NCBI GenBank assembly: GCA_963792485.1
Contig: CAWBWL010000001.1
Location: forward strand, 372,001 to 436,000
From: JANOYJ01 sp963792485
GTDB taxonomy: Bacteria > Pseudomonadota > Alphaproteobacteria > Rhizobiales > Rhizobiaceae
Length of the DNA: 64,000 bases
Reading direction: 5' to 3'
Shown here one piece after another: positions 33,251 to 42,525 of this stretch (the first letter of the stretch is position 1; each line of letters begins with the position of its first letter). The position numbers were made by a program, and so were the translations under genes. Under the pieces are notes generated by a model. The model did no database searches. It was not told the origin of the DNA and saw only the letters and a list, made by a program, of their open reading frames with translations.

Positions 33251-35107
33251 TCAGGAACCGGCCGCCTCTTCCACAATGGCCAAGAGCTTGAACGGATCAA
33301 CCGGCTTGGTGATAAAGCCGGTGCCGCCAACCGCGCGTACACACGCCTCAGCCTGCGCCTGCCCGTCTGCGGTCAGAGCAAAGATCGGCGCCGCTGGCCA
33401 GGAGTGCTGCTCTTCGCTGGCGCGGATCGCGGCGATCGCATCAATCCCGTCCATTTCCGGCATGTGAAGGTCCATCAGTATCGCGTCGAAACGGCCATAG
33501 CCGCCAGTCGCCTGCGCGACCGCGGATTTTCCGTCCGCCACCCGCACGACTTGATGCCCCGCGCGCTCCAGCGTCGCGCGCACGAGCAGGGCATTGATGT
33601 CATTGTCCTCGGCCAAAAGGATGCGCAGCGGTTCGCCCTCAACGTCGAGGTTCTGCACGCGAAATGGCGGGACGACAATGTCCCGGGAAAGCGATGCGTT
33701 GCCTGTCAACACCCGCACCAGCGAGTCCAACCGGACCGGCCGCGCCAGAAAGGCCGCAAACCCCTGTTCGCGCCAATGCGCCAGCGCGCCCCGGTCCTTG
33801 GGTTCGATCAGGATAATCTTGCGGGAGAACGCACCAGCAAGGCACGCATGTTCCATCACAAGCCTTTCGGCCATGACCGCGTCTACGATGAGAAGTGAGT
33901 CGATTGTCTCATCAAGATCAGCGACGGATTGGGCAATATGTGCTGCGCCGCCCTCGCTCAAAATATTCGCAGCCAGCGATTCTGATTCCACAGTCCGGCT
34001 TGTCAAAACCTGCACATGCGTCCCTGCGAGCCGCCCCGGCGCGATCACGCTTGGCGCGGCATTCCCGCAAGGCACGCGCAGGACAAAGGCAGAGCCATGT
34101 CCCAACCGGCTCTCCACCGCCACCTCGCCGCCCATGGCGTCCGCAATGCGTTTTGTAATGGCAAGGCCGAGTCCCGCTCCGCCATGACGCCGGGTAGCGC
34201 CAGCCTCCGTCTGCACGAACTCGCCGAAAATGCGCTCCTGCTCCTCAGGTGCAATTCCGGGGCCGGTGTCACTGACTGTGAAAGCCAGGAACCCTTCTTG
34301 ATGCGTCACGCAGAGCGAAACCCCGCCCGCGTCCGTGAACTTCACGGCATTGCCCAACAGGTTCAGAAGCGCCTGACGCAAGCGCATCGGATCGGCCTCG
34401 ATCATGGCCGGGACTTGCGCCTCAATATGCAGACCAATGCCGATGTTTTTGGCAAACGCGCGTGCGGACATCAGTTCGACAATGCCCTCGCAAAACTCCC
34501 GCAGCTGTATCTGTTCAGCCTCAATATCGATCTTGCCTGCTTCGATCTTGGAGAAATCCAGAATGTCCTCAATCAAGCCCAGCAGCGAATTGCCCGAAGA
34601 GATCACCGCCTCGACATAGGTGCGCTGCTCATTGGTGAGCGGTGTGTCGGCCAGAAGCCGCGCCATGCCGGTAATGCCGTTCAGCGGCGTGCGTATTTCA
34701 TGGCTGACTGTCGCCAGAAATTGCGATTTGGCCAGACTCGCCGCCTCCGCGCGTTCCCGCGCGATGTTGAGTTCGTCTTGCACTTGCTTGTCTTGCTGCG
34801 CGGATGCCTGCCATCTGCGCGCCTTGCGCGCCGCATGAATGGCTGTGCCGACCGACAGTGCAGCGAGTAGGGCAGCAAGCGCCGCCAGGAAAATATTGTT
34901 GTGGTTGAACAGGTAAAGCGCCCAGACCCAAAGTGACAAGATCGTCAGCCCGGCGGCAAGGCTGATACCGGTGGCCAGCGTCGCACGCGCGTCAAGCGGC
35001 ATCTTTCCGGTGATGTCACGGCGCGAGGGGACAAGCCCCGGCGCGGCAAGTTGCCGCCGCAGGGGTTTTCCAGTTTGTGTCTCGCGTTCCCGAACACTCA
35101 TCCGCAT
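33251..35107 (-). CDS. Hybrid sensor histidine kinase/response regulator
   Basis: The 618-residue protein has two membrane helices near 42-66 and 70-90 with almost no periplasmic loop, then a short coiled-coil. The phospho-accepting histidine is H136 in ATVSHEIRTPLNGITG, followed by an HATPase domain (GTGPGIAPEEQERIF, GGAGLGLAITKRI). A degenerate receiver-like stretch near 375-480 lacks the acceptor motif. A true receiver follows, with D546 in MDLHMPEMDG. There is no recognisable input domain, so it may sense a membrane or protein signal. No cognate regulator lies next to it. Confidence 0.9.
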   Translation of the reverse strand: MRMSVRERETQTGKPLRRQLAAPGLVPSRRDITGKMPLDARATLATGISLAAGLTILSLWVWALYLFNHNNIFLAALAALLAALSVGTAIHAARKARRWQASAQQDKQVQDELNIARERAEAASLAKSQFLATVSHEIRTPLNGITGMARLLADTPLTNEQRTYVEAVISSGNSLLGLIEDILDFSKIEAGKIDIEAEQIQLREFCEGIVELMSARAFAKNIGIGLHIEAQVPAMIEADPMRLRQALLNLLGNAVKFTDAGGVSLCVTHQEGFLAFTVSDTGPGIAPEEQERIFGEFVQTEAGATRRHGGAGLGLAITKRIADAMGGEVAVESRLGHGSAFVLRVPCGNAAPSVIAPGRLAGTHVQVLTSRTVESESLAANILSEGGAAHIAQSVADLDETIDSLLIVDAVMAERLVMEHACLAGAFSRKIILIEPKDRGALAHWREQGFAAFLARPVRLDSLVRVLTGNASLSRDIVVPPFRVQNLDVEGEPLRILLAEDNDINALLVRATLERAGHQVVRVADGKSAVAQATGGYGRFDAILMDLHMPEMDGIDAIAAIRASEEQHSWPAAPIFALTADGQAQAEACVRAVGGTGFITKPVDPFKLLAIVEEAAGS

Positions 35108-35174
35108 GACGGCAGACTAGCAAACCTTGCTTAGGGAAGGCCTGTTCAAATGCACGCAATTTTAGGCAATAGCC

Positions 35175-35666
35175 TTAGAGGCCGTTTGGAAACTCACCTG
35201 CGCGGCTGCGCCGCCAGTCAATCACTTCCTGCAAAAGGATCAGCGCCGCCCCCACCGAAATGAACGCGTCGGCGAGGTTGAAGACGGCAAAGGACCAGAC
35301 CGGCGTGTGAAACAAAATATAGTCCACCACATAGCCGAGCAGAGCCCGGTCGATCAGATTGCCAACCGCCCCGCCAATGATGAGCGCAAAGCCGATGCGG
35401 GCGATGACATGCGAGACCGGCGTGCGCGACCAGAGATAGAGGACGAAGCCGATGATGAACACGGTCAGTATGACAAGCCAGACATCGGGCAGACCAGAGA
35501 AAAATGAAAATGCAATGCCTTCATTCCATGTCCGGTACAGTCCGAGATAGGGAATGATCGGGACAAGTTCCTCATACACAAGCCGCGTCTCGACCAGCCA
35601 TTTGACGATCTGGTCCAGAGCGACTGCAGCGGGGATGATCGCAAGAACCGGCGAAAATCGCATCAT
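35175..35666 (-). CDS. lspA: Lipoprotein signal peptidase
   Basis: LspA removes signal peptides from diacylated prolipoproteins in the inner membrane. The 163-residue protein has four membrane helices, the conserved DQIVKWLVETRL, and the two catalytic aspartates in GNLIDRALLGYVVDYI and FNLADAFISVG. Its start overlaps the end of the TrmH-type gene by four bases. Confidence 0.96.
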   Translation of the reverse strand: MMRFSPVLAIIPAAVALDQIVKWLVETRLVYEELVPIIPYLGLYRTWNEGIAFSFFSGLPDVWLVILTVFIIGFVLYLWSRTPVSHVIARIGFALIIGGAVGNLIDRALLGYVVDYILFHTPVWSFAVFNLADAFISVGAALILLQEVIDWRRSRAGEFPNGL

Positions 35667-36508
35667 ATCACTTTCAGCGCGTGACGGCGCACTTCATATA
35701 GGGCGACCGCCGTCGCAACAGCAAGATTGAGCGAATCCGCCCGGCCCTCTTGCGGAATCCGTATCAGCACATCGCAGGACGCTGCGAGCGGGTCAGGCAG
35801 TCCCGCCTGCTCGTTGCCCATCAACAGCAGCACAGGATTTCCCTTATAATCCACCGTCCGGTGATCCACCGACCCCTTCAAATGCGTGCCGGCAACAAGT
35901 CCGCTGAACCTGTTACGAAACGCAAGGAACTCTCTCTCATCCGCCCTGTAGAGCGGCATGGCGAAAACCGACCCCATCGTCGCGCGCACCGTCTCCATCG
36001 AAAACGGATCCGTGCACTCCCCAACCAGAATGACACCCTTCGCCCCAACCGCATCCGCCGTGCGGATGATGGTTCCCAGATTTCCAGGATCACGCACCCG
36101 GTCAAGCGCGACATAGACATCCTCGCCGGCCGGCTTCAGATTCTTCAAATCCCGCCATCTCTGCTCGAACACACCCACAACGCCCTGCGGATTGTCGCGC
36201 CTTGTGATCGCGCCAATCACCTTCTCGCTGGCTTCGAGCACAAGCGCGCCAGACGCCACCGCCCGCGCCGCGGTCTGCGCCGCGATATCTTTTGCCAGCG
36301 CCGCCTTGGCCACCACCAGTATTTTCAGCGTCCAGCCCTGGTCCAGCGCGTCGATGACGAGCTTCAGCCCCTCGGCCATGAATGTCCCGCTCTCGTCGCG
36401 ATGTTTCTTCAAGGCGAGCGCCTTGATGTCCTTGACGATTGGGTTGGCGAGAGAGGTGACTTCCTTGACCTGCCCCGGCCGGGCAATGTCCGTATTGCGC
36501 ATGTTCAT
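35663..36508 (-). CDS. TrmH/SpoU-family RNA 2'-O-methyltransferase
   Basis: The 281-residue protein has an N-terminal substrate-binding domain. The C-terminal SPOUT domain shows motif 1 LDRVRDPGNLGTIIRTA, motif 2 LLMGNEQAGLPD and motif 3 IPQEGRADSLNLAVATAVALYE, the full set of the trefoil-knot 2'-O-methyltransferases. Substrate (rRNA or tRNA) cannot be told. It overlaps both neighbours by four bases, so it is part of a methyltransferase-methyltransferase-lspA operon. Confidence 0.9.
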   Translation of the reverse strand: MNMRNTDIARPGQVKEVTSLANPIVKDIKALALKKHRDESGTFMAEGLKLVIDALDQGWTLKILVVAKAALAKDIAAQTAARAVASGALVLEASEKVIGAITRRDNPQGVVGVFEQRWRDLKNLKPAGEDVYVALDRVRDPGNLGTIIRTADAVGAKGVILVGECTDPFSMETVRATMGSVFAMPLYRADEREFLAFRNRFSGLVAGTHLKGSVDHRTVDYKGNPVLLLMGNEQAGLPDPLAASCDVLIRIPQEGRADSLNLAVATAVALYEVRRHALKVI

Positions 36509-37470
36509 GGGCTCGCCACCCAGCGTGAGAACAGCGATGTGGACAGCGCGCGCCCGGCCGATTTCTCGCGCAGGATCAGTTCACCCGATTCGACAAGCCC
36601 GCCCCGTCCGGTGAAGGCGTCCCGCATGACTTCATGCATGGCAAAAAACGAGGCGCGGATCGAATAGGCCGTGAGGATGACGGCCAGCGCATTTGGCGCC
36701 GTGATCGCCCGGCAGGCGTCGACCATGCCCGGCAGATGCTCAAACAACTGCCAGACCTCGCCATTCGGCCCGCGTCCGAATTGCGGCGGATCAAGAAGGA
36801 TGATGTCGTATGAATTCCCGCGCCGTCCCTCGCGCAGCACAAATTTCAGCGCGTCCTCCATGATCCAGCGGATAGGCTTGTCCTCCAGCCCGGCGATTGC
36901 CTGGTTTTCCCGCGCCCAGCCAATCGCCTTTTTCGACGCGTCCACATGCGTCACCTCCGCGCCCGCCCGCGCGGCGATCAGCGAAGCAACACCCGTATAG
37001 CCAAACAGGTTGAGCACCTTCACCTTGCGCCCCGCCCCTTGGATCAGCCCTTCCATATGCGACCAATGCGCCGCCTGCTCGGGAAACAGGCCGACATGGC
37101 GGAACGAGGTGAAGCGGCCCAGAAATTTCATGCCGTCATGCTGCTGCGGCCATGTTTCCTGCAAAGGTCTATGCGGAAACTGCCAGCGTCCCATCCCCTC
37201 TTCTTCCGTATTGCCGCTGAAGATGGCGTCAGCCTTGGCCCATTCGGTTTTGCCCAGCGCCGGCAGCCAGATCGCCTGTCCCTCGGGCCGGTCGATGCGA
37301 TAGGGTCCGTATTGCTCCAGCTTGCGCCCATTGCCGCTGTCAAGCAGAGCATAATCCTTCGTCGGCAAAGTTTCGAGAATCAGCGGCAAGTTCTCTTGAG
37401 GCCGCGCGCCTGTACGCCGCTCCTGACTTGGCGCCGCTGCGGAAACAACCGGTTTGGATTGTGCGCTCAT
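36505..37470 (-). CDS. Class I SAM-dependent methyltransferase (RlmI/RlmK-like)
   Basis: The 321-residue product has a short N-terminal beta-rich domain and a Rossmann methyltransferase with SAM motif VLNLFGYTGVASLIAARAGAE near 158. It also has IILLDPPQFGRGPNGE, the DPPxFG motif of 23S rRNA cytosine methyltransferases of the RlmI/RlmK group. The N-terminal PUA domain of classic RlmI is not evident. It is the first gene of the operon with the SPOUT enzyme and lspA. Confidence 0.85.
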   Translation of the reverse strand: MSAQSKPVVSAAAPSQERRTGARPQENLPLILETLPTKDYALLDSGNGRKLEQYGPYRIDRPEGQAIWLPALGKTEWAKADAIFSGNTEEEGMGRWQFPHRPLQETWPQQHDGMKFLGRFTSFRHVGLFPEQAAHWSHMEGLIQGAGRKVKVLNLFGYTGVASLIAARAGAEVTHVDASKKAIGWARENQAIAGLEDKPIRWIMEDALKFVLREGRRGNSYDIILLDPPQFGRGPNGEVWQLFEHLPGMVDACRAITAPNALAVILTAYSIRASFFAMHEVMRDAFTGRGGLVESGELILREKSAGRALSTSLFSRWVASP

Positions 37471-37484
37471 AATGTCTGCATTTT

Positions 37485-38465
37485 TCAGAAAGCGCGCTTT
37501 TGCGCTTGAAACCGCTGATGGATCAATATGCCCGCCGCCAGATCCTCCAGCGCCGCGCCAACCGACTTGAACAGCGTAATCTCGTCACTGGTGCGCCGCC
37601 CATGCACATCGCCCTTCACCAGCTCCGCCATTTCGCCGACAATATCGCCGGCGGAAATAATCCCATCCGTGATCGGCTGCACAATATCGCCGCCCTCTTT
37701 CAGCGCGCCTGCATAGGTGTCGACATAGATCCGCGAGCGCAGCATGGCCGTGTCATCGCTCTCGCGCATCTGCGCGTTATAGGCGCCGACAAGATCAATA
37801 TGGGTCCCGGGCCGCACCAGATTGCCGCGCACCAGCGGCGTCGTCGAAAGCGTCGCGCTCGAAATCACATCCGCCTGCCGCAGCCCGGCGTCAAGGTCGG
37901 CAATGGCCTCGGCCTCGAACCCGTATTGCCGCAGTTTCTCCGCTGCCGCGAGCGCGCCGGATCGCGTCCGGTTCCAGAACAGCGTCTTGCGGATCGGCCG
38001 CACCGCCCTGTGCGCGCGCGCCAAAGGAACCGACAGCGCGCCTGCGCCAATGACCAGATGCGTCGCCGCATCCGGACGCGCCAGAAACCGGGCCGCCAGC
38101 GCAGAAGTTGCCGCCGTGCGAAATGCCGTCAGCGACGGCCCGTCGATAATGGCTTGCGGCTCGCCCGTTTTGCCATTGAGCAACAGATACGCGCCCATGA
38201 TGGCCGGTTTTTCCAGCGCGCCATTGTCTGGCGCAACCGTCACCATCTTCACGCCGATATATCCGCTCGCACCGCTCTCGAGTTTCGCAAAGTCGGTCCA
38301 TGCCGGCATAAGCAGCAAAGTGATGTCGCTCGCGCCCGGCCTTTGCACCGCATGATGGTGCCGCACCGGCGCGGTCACGCCTGATCTGAACGCGTCTTCT
38401 ATCGCTGCAATGAGCGAGGGATAGTCAACCAGCCGTTCAATCTCCTGCGCGCTGATGAATTCCAT
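37485..38465 (-). CDS. Ornithine cyclodeaminase/mu-crystallin family protein
   Basis: The 326-residue protein has the family's dimer domain and Rossmann fold (VIGAGALSVPLARAHRAV, close to GxGxxA). LMPAWTDFAKLESGASGYIGVKMV is the conserved N-terminal substrate loop with a lysine, and the later motif is LVGAYNAQMRESDD. Members are ornithine cyclodeaminases, alanine dehydrogenases or 1-pyrroline-2-carboxylate reductases; sequence alone does not choose. It lies between the small LapA-like gene and the methyltransferase run on the same strand. Confidence 0.85.
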   Translation of the reverse strand: MEFISAQEIERLVDYPSLIAAIEDAFRSGVTAPVRHHHAVQRPGASDITLLLMPAWTDFAKLESGASGYIGVKMVTVAPDNGALEKPAIMGAYLLLNGKTGEPQAIIDGPSLTAFRTAATSALAARFLARPDAATHLVIGAGALSVPLARAHRAVRPIRKTLFWNRTRSGALAAAEKLRQYGFEAEAIADLDAGLRQADVISSATLSTTPLVRGNLVRPGTHIDLVGAYNAQMRESDDTAMLRSRIYVDTYAGALKEGGDIVQPITDGIISAGDIVGEMAELVKGDVHGRRTSDEITLFKSVGAALEDLAAGILIHQRFQAQKRAF

Positions 38466-38468
38466 GGA

Positions 38469-38801
38469 TCAGATCGCGGGAAGCGCGGCCTGCGCCGCGC
38501 GCTGCGCCGCATCGCGCTTGTTCGCTTCGCTCATCAGACGGTCAGTCTCCGCCTTGCGTTCCCGCGCCAGCCGCCGGTAGCGCCCCTGCGCAAACCAGGT
38601 CACCAGACCGCCAAGCAGCAATCCGGCGATCAGGGACAGGAACAGAAGCGCGAACAAGGGCGTGTTCCACGACAGCAGCGGATTGCCTGGGTTGAACGGG
38701 TCAATTGTGAACAGAACCGGCGCGCGGTTGGCGACCGCCAAAGCAATCAGCACAATCGCCGCTGGGAGAAGAATGATCAGATACGTCAGTCGGCGCAGCA
38801 T
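38469..38801 (-). CDS. LapA-like (DUF1049) small membrane protein
   Basis: The 110-residue product has two membrane helices (LIILLPAAIVLIALAVAN and TPLFALLFLSLIAGLLLGGLVTWF) and a charged cytosolic tail, the LapA/DUF1049 pattern. In E. coli the related LapA works with LapB in LPS control; here lapB is not next to it. It follows ihfB, as often seen in alphaproteobacteria. Confidence 0.82.
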   Translation of the reverse strand: MLRRLTYLIILLPAAIVLIALAVANRAPVLFTIDPFNPGNPLLSWNTPLFALLFLSLIAGLLLGGLVTWFAQGRYRRLARERKAETDRLMSEANKRDAAQRAAQAALPAI

Positions 38802-38850
38802 GCGGCACCCTTTATGTTGAGCCTGTCCTCAGGCTGCGCGCCGGGACCCT

Positions 38851-39138
38851 TCAGGCCAGGCTGGCGTTCAGCCGGTCGCGCAATTCCTTGCCGGTCTTGA
38901 AGAACGGCACCCATTTTTCTTCAACGCTGACGGACTCGCCCGTGCGCGGGTTGCGCCCGGCGCGCGCCGGGCGGTTCTTGACCGAAAACGCCCCGAAACC
39001 GCGCAGTTCCACCCGGTTGCCCGTCGCCAGCGCCACGGTGATTTCGTCAAACACCGCATTGACGATGTTTTCGACGTCTCGCTGAAACAAATGCGGGTTG
39101 TTGGTGGAAATCACTTGCACCAGTTCCGACTTGATCAT
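38851..39138 (-). CDS. ihfB: Integration host factor beta subunit
   Basis: IhfB pairs with IhfA to bend DNA in replication, recombination and sigma-54 promoters. The 95-residue protein begins MIKSELVQVISTNNPH and has the DNA-intercalating arm RGFGAFSVKNRPARAGRNPRTG. I chose the ATG at 39138, preceded by GGGGAC, over the in-frame TTG at 39150. Confidence 0.95.
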   Translation of the reverse strand: MIKSELVQVISTNNPHLFQRDVENIVNAVFDEITVALATGNRVELRGFGAFSVKNRPARAGRNPRTGESVSVEEKWVPFFKTGKELRDRLNASLA

Positions 39139-39189
39139 TTTCGTCCCCAATCCCTCAGCGTTTTTCGCCGCCCGAAGCGCGGCGGGGGC

Positions 39190-40164
39190 TTATTTGCCCT
39201 TAACTGCCATCAAGTCAACGTGCCAAAGTGAAAGCAATCCGTCAAGAAACATATGCTTTTCAATGCCTTCCCGCATCTGTGCCCCTGTGCCTGCGGGCAG
39301 CCCAAGCAGCTGTTCGAGAACTTTGGCCGAAAATCCCGGCAGAAGACCCGCCGTCCCCTCCGGCGCCTTCTCCCATTCGATCACGTCGAGTTTGGCATCA
39401 ATCCCCTTGCCTTGCAGCCAGGCAACCGCCTGTTCCTGTCCGCCCAGCTCGTCAATCAGCTTGTTTTGCACCGCCTGGCGTCCCGTGAAAACCGAGCCGT
39501 CGGCAAGGGCCAGCGTCTGCGAGCGGTCGAACGGGCGCCGCTCATCAACGATCCCGACAAACCAGTCATAGGAATCGGCGATCATCCGCCCGATCATGGC
39601 CTTGGCTTCTTCGCTTGCGGGCGTGAAAAAATTTGGCTCCGCCTTGAGCGGGCTCGATTTGATCGATTCCACTTTGACGCCGACATTGCCGAGCAGCTGG
39701 GAAACATCCGGATATTGAAATATCACGCCAATCGACCCCACAATCGATGATTTGCGCGCCACAACATGGTCAGCCGCGACCGCGATCATGTATCCGGCGG
39801 AAGCGCCCAGCGTGCCGATCTGCGCCGCGACCGGCTTCTTGGCCGCCACTTTGCGCACGGCCTCATAAATGGCCTCGCCGCCCGCCGTGGTCCCGCCCGG
39901 CGAATCGATTTGCAGGATGAGCCCCTTGGCCGTGTCGCTCTTTTCAATCTCGGAAAGGCGGCCCAGGAGCTCCTCATCTTCGGTGATCGTGCCTTCAATG
40001 CGCACTTTGGCGATATGATCGGCGGCAAACTTTCTCGCATCAGGCCCGAAATACGCATAGTAAAGCCCGCCACCGGCAATCAGCGCGGCAAGAAGCGCAA
40101 GAATGCGCCAAAAGCCGAGCTTTCGCCTGAGCCGCCTGCGGTCAATGATGTCATCTGGTGTCAT
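39190..40164 (-). CDS. sppA: Signal peptide peptidase SppA (short form)
   Basis: SppA is an inner-membrane serine protease that degrades cleaved signal peptides. The 324-residue protein is the half-length form with one N-terminal membrane helix (WRILALLAALIAGGGLYYAY). It has the nucleophile S122 in GTLGASAGYM and the general base K174 in SPLKAEPNFF. It stands ahead of ihfB on the same strand and is divergent from lptC. Confidence 0.93.
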   Translation of the reverse strand: MTPDDIIDRRRLRRKLGFWRILALLAALIAGGGLYYAYFGPDARKFAADHIAKVRIEGTITEDEELLGRLSEIEKSDTAKGLILQIDSPGGTTAGGEAIYEAVRKVAAKKPVAAQIGTLGASAGYMIAVAADHVVARKSSIVGSIGVIFQYPDVSQLLGNVGVKVESIKSSPLKAEPNFFTPASEEAKAMIGRMIADSYDWFVGIVDERRPFDRSQTLALADGSVFTGRQAVQNKLIDELGGQEQAVAWLQGKGIDAKLDVIEWEKAPEGTAGLLPGFSAKVLEQLLGLPAGTGAQMREGIEKHMFLDGLLSLWHVDLMAVKGK

Positions 40165-40304
40165 GGAATCTTTCCTGCGTTGCGCCTGAGACGTGATTAA
40201 CCATGTTGTCAGGCGGCTTTACGGCGCGTCAAGGCGCATCTTGCGGCATCTTATCCCAGTCTATACCAAAAAATAACCATAATGGTCACTATGGCTTCCT
40301 GGGG

Positions 40305-41066
40305 ATGGCACAGCCGCTGATGAGCACAAGTTCTTTCGACCATGCCCCTGACGCAGGCAAGCGCGTTTCCGCGCGCCCGCCGTCCCGAGCCGGGCGATTT
40401 GCAAGGCCTGCGCCGCAAACCCGCAGCGATTCCGAGTTCGCCTCCGCCTACCGCCATTCGCAGCGCGTGCGGCTGCTGAAGCTCGGCCTTCCCCTGTTTG
40501 CGCTGTTCGGCATCGGCTTCTTTTCCGCAGCGACCATTTTTGCGGGCGACAGCGCGCCGGTGGCCGCTGAAAAACCGGCGGAGATGTCTGACGGCCGCAT
40601 CATCATGGCCAATCCCAAGCTGGAAGGGTTTTCCGGCGACAAGCGCCCCTATAAAATGGTGGCTGTGCGCGCCGTCCAGGAAAATGCCGCCTCTTCCATC
40701 ATTGCGCTGGAAACAATCACGGCGGATTTGCCGTTCGGCAAGGGAGCCACCGCGACGGTGACTGCCGCCAGCGGCATTTTTGACAATGCCTTGAACACGC
40801 TGGATTTGAACTCCGCCATCATGCTCACGACGAGCGATGGCATGACAGCCGCCCTGGAGACTGCCAAGGTCAACATCGCCACCAGCGAAATGAGCACGGA
40901 CAAGCCGGTCGACATCAAGACCGAAGGCTCGCACATCACTGCGGACTCAATGAAAATCACCCATGGCGGCAAGGTCGTGATATTTGAAAACCGGGTTCGC
41001 TTGAATATTGACTCAAAACAGTTGAAACAGGCACAGGCGGCGGATGCTGCCGCATCGGGCGGCTGA
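40305..41066 (+). CDS. lptC: LPS export protein LptC
   Basis: LptC anchors the periplasmic LPS bridge to the LptBFG transporter. The 253-residue product has a proline/arginine-rich cytosolic start, one membrane helix (LGLPLFALFGIGFFSAATIFAG) and a periplasmic beta-jellyroll domain (DUF1239 type). I chose the ATG at 40305; an in-frame extension to 40203 would consume most of the divergent promoter gap with sppA. It is the first gene of lptC-lptA-lptB. Confidence 0.88.
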   Translation: MAQPLMSTSSFDHAPDAGKRVSARPPSRAGRFARPAPQTRSDSEFASAYRHSQRVRLLKLGLPLFALFGIGFFSAATIFAGDSAPVAAEKPAEMSDGRIIMANPKLEGFSGDKRPYKMVAVRAVQENAASSIIALETITADLPFGKGATATVTAASGIFDNALNTLDLNSAIMLTTSDGMTAALETAKVNIATSEMSTDKPVDIKTEGSHITADSMKITHGGKVVIFENRVRLNIDSKQLKQAQAADAAASGG

Positions 41067-41085
41067 TATTTCACAAGGAAAAGCC

Positions 41086-41643
41086 ATGAGCTCAGTAATT
41101 TCCGGCATGGCTGTTCGAGCGTGCCTCGCAGGATTGCTCCTGTCATTGCCTGTTTCGTCCGCCATTGCGCAGTCATCCGGCAAACCGGTGGCCGGCCTCA
41201 AGCTCTCCGGCGACCAGCCCGTCCAGATCGAAAGCGACAAGCTGGAAGTGCGGGAGAATGAACGCAAGGCGATCTTCACCGGCAATGTCGCCGTGGTGCA
41301 GGGCGCCACATTGCTGAAGTCCGGAATCTTGACCGTGTATTATGCCAATGACGGCGGGTCCGCGACCACCGGCACGTCCACCATTGAGCGTCTCGAAGCC
41401 TCCGGGAAAGTTTATGTGAAGTCCGAGAACCAGATCGCCACGGGTGATGCCGGCACATATGACATGAAAACCGAAATCATGGTTCTGACGGGCGACAAAG
41501 TCGTCCTGTCTGAAGGTGAGAACGTGGCAGTCGGCTGCAAACTCACCATTCTGACAAAAACCGGGCAAGCCAAACTTGAAAGCTGCAAGAATGGCGGCCG
41601 CGTCTCCATCGTGGTTTCGCCCCAATCCGCCAAGAAGAAATAA
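41086..41643 (+). CDS. lptA: LPS transport periplasmic protein LptA
   Basis: LptA polymerises across the periplasm to carry LPS. The 185-residue protein has a signal peptide (LAGLLLSLPVSSAIA) and an OstA-like domain with the repeated pattern VQIESDKLEVRENERKAIFTG and TLTV-type strands. The ATG at 41086 follows an AAGGAAA ribosome site 19 bases after lptC; an upstream in-frame ATG at 41044 lies inside lptC and would hide the signal peptide. Confidence 0.92.
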   Translation: MSSVISGMAVRACLAGLLLSLPVSSAIAQSSGKPVAGLKLSGDQPVQIESDKLEVRENERKAIFTGNVAVVQGATLLKSGILTVYYANDGGSATTGTSTIERLEASGKVYVKSENQIATGDAGTYDMKTEIMVLTGDKVVLSEGENVAVGCKLTILTKTGQAKLESCKNGGRVSIVVSPQSAKKK

Positions 41644-41652
41644 GGCCGGCTC

Positions 41653-42447
41653 TTGGGACTGATTGAAAAATTGCGCCCGGACGCGGCTACCTCCGCATTC
41701 AACTCCGAAGACATGGAGCGCCTGAAAGGCACACTGGTCGCGCGCGGCCTGACCAAGAGCTATAAGGGCCGCCAGGTCGTCAACGGCGTCTCGTTCGGCC
41801 TGCGCGCCGGTGAAGCGGTCGGCCTGCTTGGCCCCAATGGCGCGGGCAAGACCACCTGCTTTTACATGGTCACGGGTCTGGTGCCGGTCGATGCCGGGAC
41901 CATTGAAATCGACGGTCACGACGTCACCTCCATGCCGATGTACCGCCGCGCCCGGCTTGGCATCGGCTATCTGCCGCAGGAAGCCTCCATCTTCCGGGGC
42001 CTGTCCGTCGAAGCCAATATCCGCGCCGTGCTCGAAATCGTGCAGAAGGACAAGCGGGTGCGCGAGAACGAGCTGAATGAGCTGATGGAAGAGTTCCACA
42101 TCGCGCATTTGCGCAAGGCGCCCTCCATTTCGCTCTCCGGCGGCGAGCGCAGACGCCTCGAAATCGCCCGGGCGCTGGCCTCGCGCCCCAATTTCATGCT
42201 GCTCGACGAGCCGTTCGCCGGCGTTGATCCCATCGCCGTCGGCGACATCAAAAATCTCGTGCGCCAGCTCACCAAACGCGGCATTGGCGTGTTGATCACC
42301 GACCACAATGTGCGCGAAACGCTCGCCCTCGTTGACCGCGCCTATATCATCCACGCCGGCGAACTGCTCACCCATGGCCGCCCCAGCGACGTGGTTGCCA
42401 ACCATGAAGTGCGCCGGCTCTATCTGGGCGAGGGCTTTACGCTCTAG
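41653..42447 (+). CDS. lptB: LPS export ATPase LptB
   Basis: LptB powers LPS extraction with LptF/LptG. The protein has Walker A GPNGAGKTT (60-68 from a TTG start), the ABC signature LSGGERRRLEIARAL, Walker B LLDEPFAGVDP and the C-terminal LYLGEGFTL that the family shares. The TTG at 41653 gives 264 residues; the ATG at 41713 (MERLKGTLVARGL) is also possible. lptF and lptG lie elsewhere. Confidence 0.93.
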   Translation: MGLIEKLRPDAATSAFNSEDMERLKGTLVARGLTKSYKGRQVVNGVSFGLRAGEAVGLLGPNGAGKTTCFYMVTGLVPVDAGTIEIDGHDVTSMPMYRRARLGIGYLPQEASIFRGLSVEANIRAVLEIVQKDKRVRENELNELMEEFHIAHLRKAPSISLSGGERRRLEIARALASRPNFMLLDEPFAGVDPIAVGDIKNLVRQLTKRGIGVLITDHNVRETLALVDRAYIIHAGELLTHGRPSDVVANHEVRRLYLGEGFTL

Positions 42448-42462
42448 GACCGTCAGCCGCTC

Positions 42463-42525
42463 CGCCTTTCCCCTCGACCCCCGGGGAGAAGGACAGTCTT
42501 GCGCAGCAAGACAGGAGAGGGAGAG
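42463..42525. repeat. Palindromic intergenic element after lptB
   Basis: This non-coding stretch contains CCCCGGGGAGAAGG and, next to it, the perfect hairpin GTCTTGC-GCA-GCAAGAC (42496-42512), then AGGAGAGGGAGAG. It resembles the short mosaic repeats scattered between rhizobial genes and shares its GGGGAGAAGG core with the larger element at 53984. It may also act as the lptB terminator. Confidence 0.6.

Noticed and set aside
41173..42405. 410-codon open frame antisense to lptA/lptB
   Set aside because: The plus strand encodes intact LptA and LptB with Walker motifs, so this is a shadow.
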